Source of the DNA: JBAZQS01 sp041645075
GTDB lineage: Bacteria > Patescibacteriota > Patescibacteriia > 2-01-FULL-39-33
Length of the DNA: 33,897 nt
Direction of reading: 5' to 3'
Assembly (NCBI GenBank): GCA_041645075.1
Contig: JBAZQS010000008.1
Coordinates: 1 to 33,897 of the forward strand
Shown here: in pieces, positions 10,510-18,483 of the stretch
Layout: the number at the start of each line of letters is the position of its first letter
Position numbering within the stretch: the first letter of the stretch is position 1
The notes under the pieces: generated by a model
Told to the model about the DNA's origin: nothing
The model's input: only the letters and a program-made list of their open reading frames with translations
The model's database searches: none
Position numbers and translations under genes: made by a program

Positions 10510-10677
10510 TCCAAATAACCAAAACTCTAAACTCTAAACAAATTCCAATGTTCAAAATTCAAAACAATTTTAAAGCAATGGTTTTTTGATTTTTTGAGAT
10601 TTTGAATTTTGGATTTATTTAGGATTTAGAGTTTAGGATTTAGGATTTGAAATTTTAGGATTTAGAGTTTAGAGTTT
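10510..10677. repeat. dispersed AT-rich palindromic repeat, copy 1
   Basis: An imperfect inverted repeat built from runs of CTAAACTCTAAA / TTTAGAGTTTAG, with an inner core containing AAAATTGTTTTGAATTTT on one strand. The same core and arms recur in opposite orientation at 12887-13015. Its right arm runs into the 3' end of rsmA and supplies that gene's last codons and TAA stop. It fills most of the 263 bases between the TSP3 gene and rsmA, where no gene is seen. Confidence 0.75.
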
Positions 10678-11527
10678 TATATAACTCCACCCAGTCCTCC
10701 ACCCCCAAATCCTGCGCCCTAATTTTTTCGTCAAAGCCCATTTTTTTAAAAATACCCTTTATTTCCACGTTTTTCCGGCCCAAGCCGCCCACCTCGACTC
10801 GCGTTCGCTCGTCGACGCGAGGCGGGCCCGCCAAATTATTGTGGAGCTGTTTGCGCCGGGCCGAAAAACCGCTTCTGGCCAAGCGAAAAAAATCTTTAAT
10901 ATTTATATCAGGCGGGTTTTCCTTTAATTTAAGTTTTACCGCCACCGAATCCACTTTGGGCGCCGGCCAAAATGAATTTTTACTGATTTTAAATAAAATT
11001 TCCGGCTCGCTGTAAAATTGAACCATTAGGGCCAGCAAATTCATCTGTCCGGGCCGGGCCAAAAGCCGTTCGCCCACTTCTTTTTGAACCATAACAATTA
11101 TTTCGCTGGGACGGCGGTCGGTTAAACCCAAAAAGAGCTTTAAAAAATGCGAGGTAATATTATAGGGCAGATTGGAAACAATTTTATAGCCGAAGTCCTT
11201 CAGGCCGAGATCATTGATCTTGAATTTTAAAATATCGCCCTCAATAATTTCTAAATTTTCCTTTTGGGCAAATTCGGCCCGCAAAAATTCAACAATTCTC
11301 TTGTCTAATTCTAGGGCATAGACCTTTTTCGCTTTTTGCGCCAACTCATCAGTCAAAACGGCTAAGCCCGGACCGACTTCTAAAATCAGATCGGTTTTTT
11401 TCAGCGAGGCCACGGAGATTATTTTATCAACAATATTCTGGTCAATTAAAAAATTCTGCCCCCGGCTTTTGGAGGGCACAATGTTGTAACGAGAACAGAT
11501 TGATTTTATTTGGGAGACGGAGAGCAT
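10655..11527 (-). CDS. rsmA: 16S rRNA (A1518/A1519) dimethyltransferase RsmA/KsgA
   Basis: 290 aa, slightly longer than the usual 255-275. It uses S-adenosylmethionine to dimethylate two adjacent adenines in helix 45 of 16S rRNA during 30S maturation. The Rossmann methyltransferase motifs are present: GQNFLID (residues 24-29), the SAM loop EVGPG (50-54), acidic motif II (LELDK, 72-76), GDIL (97-100) and the catalytic NLPY (119-122). The C-terminal helical domain begins near SARRKQLHNNL. Between HNNL and GLGRKN about 15 extra residues (PPRVDERTRVEV) are encoded by a GC-rich palindrome, and the last residues (KTLNSKS, stop) come from the dispersed AT-rich repeat. The start is ATG with no visible SD. 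Function is confident; whether the insert is tolerated structurally is inference. Confidence 0.95.
   Translation of the reverse strand: MLSVSQIKSICSRYNIVPSKSRGQNFLIDQNIVDKIISVASLKKTDLILEVGPGLAVLTDELAQKAKKVYALELDKRIVEFLRAEFAQKENLEIIEGDILKFKINDLGLKDFGYKIVSNLPYNITSHFLKLFLGLTDRRPSEIIVMVQKEVGERLLARPGQMNLLALMVQFYSEPEILFKISKNSFWPAPKVDSVAVKLKLKENPPDINIKDFFRLARSGFSARRKQLHNNLAGPPRVDERTRVEVGGLGRKNVEIKGIFKKMGFDEKIRAQDLGVEDWVELYKTLNSKS
10787..10827. repeat. GC-rich palindrome inside rsmA, in frame
   Basis: Arms GCCCACCTCG (10787-10796) and CGAGGCGGGC (10818-10827) pair with one mismatch around a GC-rich loop. It encodes an extra peptide (about PPRVDERTRVEV) between two conserved segments of the RsmA C-terminal domain without breaking the frame. 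Confidence 0.65.
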
Positions 11528-11694
11528 AAGACGGGATAATTTTTAATTTTTAATTTTTAAATAAATAAATCAAATTTTTAATTTTTAAACGAAATCGCAT
11601 TGTTTAGAAATTTAGACATTAAAAATTATTTATAAAATTAAAAATTCAAAATTTTCAACATTTTAGCAAAAGTATTCACAATTAAAAAAGTTGC
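11528..11694. other. AT-rich intergenic stretch between rsmA and the MFS gene
   Basis: 167 bases, very AT-rich, with repeated TTTTTAATTTTTAA tracts and an imperfect inverted arrangement (AATTTTTAATTTTT on the left, AAAATTAAAAATTC on the right). No gene or clear promoter was found. It may be another degenerate copy of the local AT-rich repeats. Confidence 0.4.
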
Positions 11695-12876
11695 TTAAAA
11701 TAAAAGGTAAAATAACGTCATCAATCCCGCCAAGATAAACATCGCATTCCAGCCGGGGACAAAAAATTGCAATAAAACCAAAGCCATAATCATGGCGATA
11801 ATCTTGCCCAAAACCAAAGACATCTCAAAAAAAGTAACCGCGCTCATCACCGAGCCGTCCTGCGCTTTTTCATAGGTCTTGGCGGTAACGGGCGCGGCAA
11901 TGGCCTGTTTGGCGACCCGCGCATAGGCATCAATAAGAAAGACGCTGAAAACGCTCCGCGACAATAACCGGAACAGCCAGCTGAAAAAATAAAAAATCGC
12001 GCCATAGCGAATCAAAAGGCGGCGATTGCTTTTATCGACCAACCGGCCGATGAAAAGAAAAATGAATATAGTGACCGCGGTGGAAATTGCCGCCAAGACG
12101 CCCAGCGCGAAAAAATCATTTAAAACCACGAAAATAAAAATCGGCCAAATAACTAGAGAGATTAATTCTTCGCCAAAGCCAAGATGAGCCATAAAATTTT
12201 TTCTTTTTTGCTTGTCAAAAAGATTTTTAAAAGCCTCCTTATAGGCAAAGGCGGTAGGCATGAATTTTTCTTTGGTAATCAACATGGGCACGTTGGAAAG
12301 CAGAATTAAAATTGAGGCGAAAAAAAATAAAATGCCGAAACCATAGAATTTAATGAGAAAACCGCCCATAACCGGGCCAAAAATATAGACCACTGACAAT
12401 AAGACATTGAGATTGCATATTTCTCTTCCCCTTTCCCCATCGGACGAATAGCGGGCAAAATCGCTGTGATAAGCGGGCCAATAAAACATTTTAGATAAAA
12501 CATAAAAAATGACCGCGGGAATAATCAACCAAAAGGACTGGGAAATCCCAAAAAGGGATAGATAATAAAAAATCGTAAAAACCGAGCTCACCGCTATGGA
12601 ATGCTCATAGCCGAAACGTTTGGCAAACTTGGCGCCCAAAGGAATGCAAAAAAAATAAATCACATAAACCGCCAAATAAAAAAGTAAAATAAAGCGCAGG
12701 GTCTCGGCTAAGCCGTATTGACTGATAAAAATCAGATATAAAAAAACCGGTTCAAAAATATTGACCGCGGAAACCGCGAAATCCAAAATTAAAGTTGAGA
12801 GGTAAAGTTCTCTGACTTGCGGCGTGAGGCGATGGGCAATTAAGGAGTTGATTAAATTTTTATACTTGGTAAGCAT
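11695..12876 (-). CDS. MFS-type membrane transporter
   Basis: 393 aa, almost entirely hydrophobic, with roughly 10-12 predicted membrane helices separated by short basic loops (for example GAKFAKRFGYEHS after helix 2-3 and GRLVDKSNRRLLIRYG between the halves). Both loops match the MFS signature G-x3-(D/A)-(R/K)-x-G-R/K in position and general character. It is close to the usual 400-aa size with a short C-terminus ending in the last helix. The substrate cannot be named. It lies between rsmA and the FemAB gene on the same strand, separated from both by repeats, so an operon is uncertain. ATG start without SD. Confidence 0.75.
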   Translation of the reverse strand: MLTKYKNLINSLIAHRLTPQVRELYLSTLILDFAVSAVNIFEPVFLYLIFISQYGLAETLRFILLFYLAVYVIYFFCIPLGAKFAKRFGYEHSIAVSSVFTIFYYLSLFGISQSFWLIIPAVIFYVLSKMFYWPAYHSDFARYSSDGERGREICNLNVLLSVVYIFGPVMGGFLIKFYGFGILFFFASILILLSNVPMLITKEKFMPTAFAYKEAFKNLFDKQKRKNFMAHLGFGEELISLVIWPIFIFVVLNDFFALGVLAAISTAVTIFIFLFIGRLVDKSNRRLLIRYGAIFYFFSWLFRLLSRSVFSVFLIDAYARVAKQAIAAPVTAKTYEKAQDGSVMSAVTFFEMSLVLGKIIAMIMALVLLQFFVPGWNAMFILAGLMTLFYLLF

Positions 12877-12886
12877 CTTTATAAAC

Positions 12887-13015
12887 CCTAAATCCTAAAC
12901 TCTAAATCCTAAACAAATCCCAAATTCAAAATCCCAAAAAATCATTGTTTTAAAATTGTTTTGAATTTTTAATTTTGGTCATTGGAATTTGTTTAGAGTT
13001 TAGAATTTAGAATTT
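12887..13015. repeat. dispersed AT-rich palindromic repeat, copy 2
   Basis: Left arm of CTAAATCC / CTAAACTC units and right arm of TTTAGAGTTTAG units around a core with AAAATTGTTTTGAATTTT. It matches copy 1 (10510-10677) in reverse orientation over the core and one arm, including CATTGGAATTTGTTTAGAG. Its right arm encodes the last residues and stop of the FemAB gene (ILNSKL, TAA). Confidence 0.75.
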
Positions 13016-14045
13016 TTTTATAGATTCTATATAAATTATACCAAAATTTTGAGTAAATTTCATCCCAAGCGCCGACATATTGGGTGAATTTTTCCGCGGG
13101 AGCAAAACCCTGCTTAAAACGGGTGATGCCTGGCCATTTATTTCCGTCCACGCCCCAGAAATCATAATATCGGCCGCCAGTTTTTTTGGCCTCTAAAATC
13201 GCTTGCCACTGCAAAAGATATGGCGCCATTTTGCTCCTATATTCATAATCAGAAGCGCCATGAAGATAAACGCGCCAGTGGCCGAAAAAAATTACCAAGT
13301 TGGCGGCGATTACTTTATTTTCTGATTTGGCTACGATTAATTTTAAATTTTTTTCATCACCCAGCGAGGTTAACATTTTTTTATAATATTCTTTTGAATG
13401 AGCGATAAATTGGTCACGCTTAGAGGTGTGTTCCATTAACCGCCAGAAACCGGCAAAATATTTTTCGCCCTCGTCAATTTTTACCTGATGATTTTGAGCG
13501 ACTTTAATATTATATCTGGTCTTCGGTTTCATCCCAACTAAAATCTCCTCTTCTGATTTATTTAAATCAAGAATTAAGGTTTGTTTGGGCTGGACCTGGC
13601 CGATAAATTTAAAATTATTTTTTTCTAACTGCTGACGATTTATTTCGTTGTCTTCCCACGGCGGGTCAAGGCGTAAAAAAATCACGTTTTCTTTTTTGGC
13701 TAAATTTTTTATTGTCATTGCGAGCGAAGCGAAGCAATCCAATGTTAATTTTGATTGAGAAAAGATTGCTTCGTCGCCGATTACAGCTCCTCGCAATGAC
13801 ATTACAGGTCCTCTGGGCACATAAAAATAACTTTTATCTAATCTCAAATTATTTTTTATCACGCTGGCCAATGCTAATATATTTTCATTATCATCAATTA
13901 TGGCCAGGCGAAAAATTTTCTTACCTAATTTCTCTTGAAATCCGCCCCAGGCCCACGATTGGAGCAAACCAAAATCAAGGGAATTATTTTTGACAAATTT
14001 ATCCCATTTTTCCCGCCAAGTATTGTCGCAAAAAATTATTTTCAT
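12993..14045 (-). CDS. FemAB-family (GNAT-fold) aminoacyltransferase
   Basis: 350 aa. FemA/FemB/FmhB-type enzymes transfer amino acids from aminoacyl-tRNA to the peptidoglycan stem peptide to build the interpeptide bridge. Seen here: the N-terminal half with LLQSWAWGGFQEKLG (residues 28-41) and SYFYVPRGPV (72-81), FLRLDPPWE (about 123-131), and the C-terminal half with KPKTRYNIKVAQ, LHGASDYEYR and YDFWGVDG…GITRFKQGF, all typical of the family. Residues 83-111 (SLRGAVIGDEAIF…FASLAMT) are a 29-aa insert encoded by an 87-bp dispersed palindrome placed between the conserved PRGPV and the following helix. The final ILNSKL is encoded by another repeat. ATG start 7 nt after the MITE-like element, no SD. 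The bridge amino acid cannot be predicted. Confidence 0.85.
   Translation of the reverse strand: MKIIFCDNTWREKWDKFVKNNSLDFGLLQSWAWGGFQEKLGKKIFRLAIIDDNENILALASVIKNNLRLDKSYFYVPRGPVMSLRGAVIGDEAIFSQSKLTLDCFASLAMTIKNLAKKENVIFLRLDPPWEDNEINRQQLEKNNFKFIGQVQPKQTLILDLNKSEEEILVGMKPKTRYNIKVAQNHQVKIDEGEKYFAGFWRLMEHTSKRDQFIAHSKEYYKKMLTSLGDEKNLKLIVAKSENKVIAANLVIFFGHWRVYLHGASDYEYRSKMAPYLLQWQAILEAKKTGGRYYDFWGVDGNKWPGITRFKQGFAPAEKFTQYVGAWDEIYSKFWYNLYRIYKKILNSKL
13714..13800. repeat. 87-bp palindromic repeat inserted in frame in the FemAB gene
   Basis: Terminal inverted repeat GTCATTGCGAG / CTCGCAATGAC. The right part (GATTGCTTCGTCGCCGATTA and onward) matches the intergenic repeat at 31830-31929 over about 38 bases with one difference. 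It is exactly 29 codons long, so the frame is kept. Confidence 0.85.
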
Positions 14046-14052
14046 TATTTAC

Positions 14053-14232
14053 TGAGATGGTTACAAAACTATATTTTCTCTAAATTTGTCCTTTTTGGCT
14101 GCGACTGCGTCGGGCTGGCGCAAAAAGATTCTCACTGTAGCCGTTGCTACGGCTCAAATCTTTTTGCTGGCCCTCCTTGTCTCGCTCAAAAAGTCCTAAA
14201 TTTATAGCTAAAATAGTTTTGTAACCATCTCA
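14053..14232. repeat. MITE-like long palindrome, copy 1 (180 bp)
   Basis: Perfect 17-bp terminal inverted repeats, TGAGATGGTTACAAAAC and its complement at 14216-14232. The palindrome continues inward, with GCAAAAAGATT near the centre facing AATCTTTTTGC. There is no reading frame for a transposase. It starts immediately beyond the stop of the TPM gene and ends 7 nt before the FemAB start. Its homologue is at 15728-15905. The long hairpin in RNA may end or attenuate transcripts between the two genes. Confidence 0.85.
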
Positions 14233-15138
14233 CTACCACCCCCCGCTACTGCCGCCACCGCCCGAACTGCCGCCGCCAAAACCGCCAAATCCCCCGCCCC
14301 CCGAACCACCGCCCCGGCCGCCGCTGCCGCCGAACCACCAGGGTATAAAATTTTTGTCCTTGCCTTTATATTTTTGATATTGCTTGGAAACGGCATAATC
14401 AAAAAATAATCCGACTGGCGTTAAGATGGTCGCGATTATCAAGCCAAAAACCCAGCCCAAAAAGAAAATAAAGGCTAACCCGGCCATAAGGCCAATCGCG
14501 CCGCCGGCCCACCATGACTTGCTTTTACCCAATGTACTGGCTAAAACCTGAAAAATAATTATGCCAAAGACAATAAAAAATTCAAACGGAAATTTTGATT
14601 TAGAGGAACTTGATTGCTCGCTAACTTTTTCGCTCGGCACATACTCTCCCTTTGTCGCGGCCATAATTTTATCAACCGCGCCGTCAATGCCGCCATAAAA
14701 ATCATTATTCCTGAAAGCCGGCTTCATCACCTCATTGATAATCCAAGACGACTGCGCATCGGTTAAAGCGCCCTCCAAGCCATAGCCGACTTCAATCTTC
14801 ATTTTTTTATCATCCAAGGCAATTAAAATCAAAACACCATTGTCTTTGCCCTTTTTACCAATACCCCAATCCTTAAAAAGCTCGGCCGCAAAATTATCTA
14901 TGGTGTCGCCGTCTAAATTTTTTATAATGACAACGGAAATCTCGTTGCTGGTTTCTTTTTTAAATTGGCTTAATTTATTTTCCAGGGCCTGTTTTTGCTC
15001 TGCGTTCAGCACACCGGCATAATCATTAACAAACCCGGCTGGTTGGCCGGGGTTGTAATAAGCAAAAATAGGTGAGGCAAATATTAAAAACATTAAAACC
15101 AATACCAGCCCAAAAAATATTAATGATCGGCCGTTCAT
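14233..15138 (-). CDS. TPM-domain (YgcG/Psb32-type) membrane protein with Gly-rich tail
   Basis: 301 aa. Signal peptide (residues 1-25, cleavage near IFAYYNPG), then an extracytoplasmic TPM_phosphatase domain (about 35-165) with the typical VNDYAGVL, EISVVIIKNLDG and GKKGKDNGVLILIALDDKKMKIEVGYGLEG segments. Two or three membrane helices follow (about 186-252), then a Gly/Ser tail (GGSGGRGGGSGGGG … SGGW) usual in this family. TPM proteins are almost always next to lemA, as here (13-nt gap), and the pair is thought to act together at the membrane; the biochemical role is not settled. The stop codon lies against the MITE-like element. ATG without SD. Confidence 0.9.
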   Translation of the reverse strand: MNGRSLIFFGLVLVLMFLIFASPIFAYYNPGQPAGFVNDYAGVLNAEQKQALENKLSQFKKETSNEISVVIIKNLDGDTIDNFAAELFKDWGIGKKGKDNGVLILIALDDKKMKIEVGYGLEGALTDAQSSWIINEVMKPAFRNNDFYGGIDGAVDKIMAATKGEYVPSEKVSEQSSSSKSKFPFEFFIVFGIIIFQVLASTLGKSKSWWAGGAIGLMAGLAFIFFLGWVFGLIIATILTPVGLFFDYAVSKQYQKYKGKDKNFIPWWFGGSGGRGGGSGGGGFGGFGGGSSGGGGSSGGW

Positions 15139-15151
15139 AAAATTTTTCTAA

Positions 15152-15706
15152 TTACAGATTGACTTTGGGTGCGTTCTGGGCTCCAGCGGCTGGTTGAAAA
15201 TATTCCTTCTCCAAGAAACCAAACAGGGAGGCCAGCCAGTTGGCCGGGACGCGCTTAATGGTAATGTTGAAATCACGAGAAGCGTCATTGAATCTTTTTC
15301 GCTCCACGCTGATGCGATTTTCCGTGCCCTCAAGCTGGGCCATAAGCGTCTGCACCGTGTCCGCGGATTTTAACTGCGGATAATTTTCCATTATCGCTAA
15401 CAATCTTGACAAAGCGCCTTCCACTTCAGTAGCGGCGCCTGCTTTTTCATTAACGGTTTTGGCCCCGGCGTATTTACTTCTGGCCTCCGCCAAATCACCG
15501 AATATTTTCTGCTCTTGAGCCATAATGCCCTGAACCGAGGCGACCAAATTGGGAATCAAATCAAGCCGTCTTTGATACTGGGTTTCCACCTGCGCCCATT
15601 GATTGTCCACCTTTTCATTGAGCGTGATGAGCTTGTTGTAAGTTATCCAAAAATATCCCGCGATTAAAATAATAATGACCAGCAGGATAATCAGACCTTT
15701 TTTCAT
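15152..15706 (-). CDS. lemA: LemA family protein
   Basis: 184 aa from ATG 15706, chosen because it begins MKKG followed at once by a membrane helix (GLIILLVIIILIAGYFWI, residues 4-21). An open upstream extension to 15787 reads into the MITE-like repeat and was rejected. The remainder is the helical LemA domain: YNKLITLNEKVDNQWAQVETQYQRRLDLIPNLV (from about residue 23) is the family hallmark, followed by long amphipathic helices and VPANWLASLFGF near the end. LemA proteins have a short N-terminus outside and a helical bundle and pair with TPM proteins. It is the first gene of a two-gene unit with the TPM gene, bracketed by two related palindromic elements. Confidence 0.92.
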   Translation of the reverse strand: MKKGLIILLVIIILIAGYFWITYNKLITLNEKVDNQWAQVETQYQRRLDLIPNLVASVQGIMAQEQKIFGDLAEARSKYAGAKTVNEKAGAATEVEGALSRLLAIMENYPQLKSADTVQTLMAQLEGTENRISVERKRFNDASRDFNITIKRVPANWLASLFGFLEKEYFQPAAGAQNAPKVNL

Positions 15707-15727
15707 AAAAATTGGTTTATGAATTAG

Positions 15728-15905
15728 TGAGATGGTTGCAAAATTCCTTTTGCTGCAATTTGCTCTTTTTGTCCAAGACCTCGTCAAGACGGCGCAAAAT
15801 GATTTTCACCGTAGCCGGGCTACGGCTCAAATCTTTTTGCTGGCTTTCCTCGTCTTGGACAAAAAGTTCTAAATTTCGCTTAAAAGGAATTTTGCAACCA
15901 TCTCA
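15728..15905. repeat. MITE-like long palindrome, copy 2 (178 bp)
   Basis: Perfect 24-bp terminal inverted repeats beginning TGAGATGGTTGCAAAATT (15728 onward), complementary to 15882-15905. The centre is related to copy 1: a GCGCAAAA, GTAGCCG, CTACGGCTCAAATC, TTTTTGCTGG series in the same order. It has no coding capacity for a transposase. It sits between the leuS stop and the lemA start. Each copy has its own matched arms that differ from the other copy's arms (ATAT… versus TTCCTTTT), so arm changes have been compensated within each element. Confidence 0.85.
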
Positions 15906-15914
15906 ATGATTAAA

Positions 15915-18467
15915 TTATATCACAAAACTGATTAATTTTCCCGGCACAAAAATCGTTTTCTTGATTTCTTTGCCGGCCAGATATTTTTGGGCTTGTGGAT
16001 TATTTTGAACGGCATGAATAACTTCCTCTTCGCTGGCGTTGGCCGGCAAAATTATTTTTGCCCTCACCTTGCCGTTAATCTGCACCGCGATTTCCACGGT
16101 TTTATTCTGAATTTTTGAATCATCATATTTTGGCCAATCTTCTTCGCCAATACTCTTTTTATTCCCCAGTTGAGACCAAAGCTCCTCGGCAATATGAGGC
16201 GCAAACGGCGAAAGAATAATTAAAAATTTCTCCCATAATTCTTTAGTCGCTAACTTTTTCTCAAAAATTTTATTTAGTAAAATCATCATCTGGCTGACGG
16301 CCGTATTGAATTTCATTTCCTCAATATCTTCGGAGACCTTTTTAATGGTTTGGTTTAATAAAATTTCCAATTCCTCATCCATCTCGTCGGAAATTTTAAT
16401 TTCATCTGAATTCAACAAGCTCCAGACCTTTTCTAAAAATCTTCTCACGCCAACCACACCCTTGGTGTCCCAGGGAATGGCTTGGTCAAACGGCCCCATA
16501 AACATTTCGTAAACGCGAAGCGTGTCCGCGCCGTATTCTTTGACCGTCTCATCGGGATTGACCACGTTGCCGCGCGACTTGGACATTTTTTCGCCGCCTT
16601 CGCCCAAAATCATGCCTTGCGAAGTTCTTTTGGCATACGGCTCCGGCGTTGGCACCACTTTAATATCATATAAAAATTTATGCCAAAATCTAGAATACAA
16701 TAAATGAAGCGTGGTGTGTTCCATGCCGCCATTATACCAGTCAACCGGCAGCCAATATTCTAATTTTTTTTTGGCCGCTAATTTTTTATTATTTTGCGAG
16801 TCAATATAGCGCAAAAAATACCAAGAACTGCCCGCCCATTGGGGCATGGTGTCGGTTTCCCGTTTGGCCAAGCCGCCGCATTTCGGACATTTTACCTTGA
16901 CCCAATCGGTTAATTTTGCCAGCGGTGATTGTCCATCTTCGCCCGCTTCGCCGGAGCTATAGCGAGGCGAGCCCGCTTCAAATTCCTTTAATTCGGGTAA
17001 TTTTAAAGGCAAGTCCTTTTCATCCATAGGAATCCAACCCGGATTTAAAATTTCTCCCGCCGTAATACCGTCAGCTCCCACCCCCTCTGCCGCCGCTGGT
17101 GCGTCGGCTTCTCCCCCTCGGGCAGGGGGAGAAATTTTCTGCGCGCATTTTTCACAATAGACAACGGGAATGGGCTCGCCCCAGTATCTTTGTCTGGAAA
17201 AAACCCAGTCGCGCAATTTGTAATTAATCGCTTTTTTGCCCAAGCCATTTTCTTCCAGCCAGTTGGTCATTTTTTTAATGGCTTGACTCGGCGCCAAACC
17301 GTTTAAAAATTCCGAATTCACCATTTCGCCTTTTTCAATATCGGTAAAGGCCTCTTGGCTGATGTCGCCCCCCTTGATTACCTCAATAATTTCCAAGCCG
17401 AATTTTTTCGCAAATTCGTAATCACGCTGGTCATGTGCCGGTACGGCCATAATCGCGCCCGTGCCATAACCCGTTAAAACATAATCGGAAATCCAAATGG
17501 GAATTTCTTTGTGATTGGCCGGACTAATCGCTTTTAGGCCTTTCAATTCCACGCCGGTTTTATCCTTTGATAATTCGGTGCGTTCCAGGTCTGATTTATT
17601 TTTAGCATTGTTAATGTAATCTTCAACCTCATCCCAATTCGTAATTCGTAATTTTAAATTTGTGATTAATTGATGCTCCGGCGCGATCACCATATAAGTC
17701 GCGCCAAAAAGCGTGTCAGGACGGGTAGTATAAACTTCGATTTTTAATTTGAAAGTTTTAATTTGAAATTCAATGCTCGCTCCTTGGCTTCGGCCAATCC
17801 AATTTTTCTGCTGTAATTTTATTTTTTCTAAATAATTTACTTCGTCTAAATCTTTTTCCAAGCGATCGGCATAAGCCGTGATTTTCAACATCCATTGTTT
17901 TTTTATTTTTTTAACGACCTCGCCGCCGCATCTTTCGCATTTGCCGTTGACCACCTCTTCATTAGCCAAACCAACCTTACACGAAGTACAAAAATTAATG
18001 GGCATTTCGGCTTTGTAGGCCAAACCGTGTTTGAATAATTGTAAAAATATCCATTGCGTCCATTTGTAATATTTCGGGTCAATGGTGCTGACCTCGCGCG
18101 ACCAGTCAAAAGAAAAGCCCAGCGACTTTAATTGCCGACGATAGTTGTTAATATTTTCCTCGGTCTTAATCCGCGGATGCATGCCGGTTTTGATGGCGTA
18201 ATTTTCCGCGGGCAAGCCAAAGGCGTCCCAGCCGATTGGATACAAAACATTAAAGCCCTGCATTCGCCTTTTTCGGGCTACGATATCCATGGCCGTATAA
18301 CTCCGCGGATGACCCAGATGCAATCCCTCGCCAGACGGATAGGGAAATTCTATCAAACAATAATATTTTGGCTTTTCATCAAAGTCCTTGGCTTTAAATA
18401 GCTTATGTTTTTCCCAATATTTCTGCCACTTCGGCTCAATTTCCGAGGGATTATATTTTTCGGGCAT
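15915..18467 (-). CDS. leuS: leucyl-tRNA synthetase
   Basis: 850 aa, class Ia synthetase charging tRNA-Leu. The HIGH motif is HLGH (residues 50-53) after FPYPSGEG and the KMSKS motif is at about 627-631. The CP1 editing domain includes TTRPDTLFGATY and GTGAIMAVPAHDQRD. A zinc-type knuckle CTSC … CERCGG sits near residues 158-182 and a second Cys set (YCEKC … CPKCGG) flanks the leucine-specific region before DTMPQWAGSSWYFLRY. Between that YCEKC and CPKCGG the protein is unusually long. Two palindromic repeats encode extra segments there, SPPARGGEADAPAAAEGVGADG (about 444-467) and GSPRYSSGEAGEDGQ (about 499-512). No frameshift is seen. ATG without SD; a strong hairpin sits 17 nt upstream. Function is certain, the inserts are unusual. 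Confidence 0.97.
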   Translation of the reverse strand: MPEKYNPSEIEPKWQKYWEKHKLFKAKDFDEKPKYYCLIEFPYPSGEGLHLGHPRSYTAMDIVARKRRMQGFNVLYPIGWDAFGLPAENYAIKTGMHPRIKTEENINNYRRQLKSLGFSFDWSREVSTIDPKYYKWTQWIFLQLFKHGLAYKAEMPINFCTSCKVGLANEEVVNGKCERCGGEVVKKIKKQWMLKITAYADRLEKDLDEVNYLEKIKLQQKNWIGRSQGASIEFQIKTFKLKIEVYTTRPDTLFGATYMVIAPEHQLITNLKLRITNWDEVEDYINNAKNKSDLERTELSKDKTGVELKGLKAISPANHKEIPIWISDYVLTGYGTGAIMAVPAHDQRDYEFAKKFGLEIIEVIKGGDISQEAFTDIEKGEMVNSEFLNGLAPSQAIKKMTNWLEENGLGKKAINYKLRDWVFSRQRYWGEPIPVVYCEKCAQKISPPARGGEADAPAAAEGVGADGITAGEILNPGWIPMDEKDLPLKLPELKEFEAGSPRYSSGEAGEDGQSPLAKLTDWVKVKCPKCGGLAKRETDTMPQWAGSSWYFLRYIDSQNNKKLAAKKKLEYWLPVDWYNGGMEHTTLHLLYSRFWHKFLYDIKVVPTPEPYAKRTSQGMILGEGGEKMSKSRGNVVNPDETVKEYGADTLRVYEMFMGPFDQAIPWDTKGVVGVRRFLEKVWSLLNSDEIKISDEMDEELEILLNQTIKKVSEDIEEMKFNTAVSQMMILLNKIFEKKLATKELWEKFLIILSPFAPHIAEELWSQLGNKKSIGEEDWPKYDDSKIQNKTVEIAVQINGKVRAKIILPANASEEEVIHAVQNNPQAQKYLAGKEIKKTIFVPGKLISFVI
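16941..16972. repeat. GC-rich palindrome inside leuS, in frame
   Basis: Arms GCCCGCTTCGC and GCGAGGCGAGC pair with two mismatches around CGGAGCTATA. It encodes the extra residues GSPRYSSGEAGED ahead of the second Cys knuckle of LeuRS. Confidence 0.6.
17071..17133. repeat. REP-like hairpin repeat inside leuS, in frame
   Basis: Perfect 10-bp stem TTCTCCCCCT (17109-17118) / AGGGGGAGAA (17124-17133) with a 5-base loop, followed by a CCGCCGCTG / CCCACCCCCTC part. It encodes an Ala/Gly-rich stretch absent from ordinary LeuRS proteins. Confidence 0.65.
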
Positions 18468-18483
18468 ATTTTAAAATTAATTA

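Noticed and set aside
15707..15787. Longer N-terminus for LemA
   Set aside because: The extension is read from the MITE-like palindrome and precedes a textbook MKKG-plus-helix start.
14053..15905. Insertion sequence carrying lemA/TPM
   Set aside because: No transposase gene is present and no target duplication could be recognised at the outer ends; kept as MITE-like elements only.
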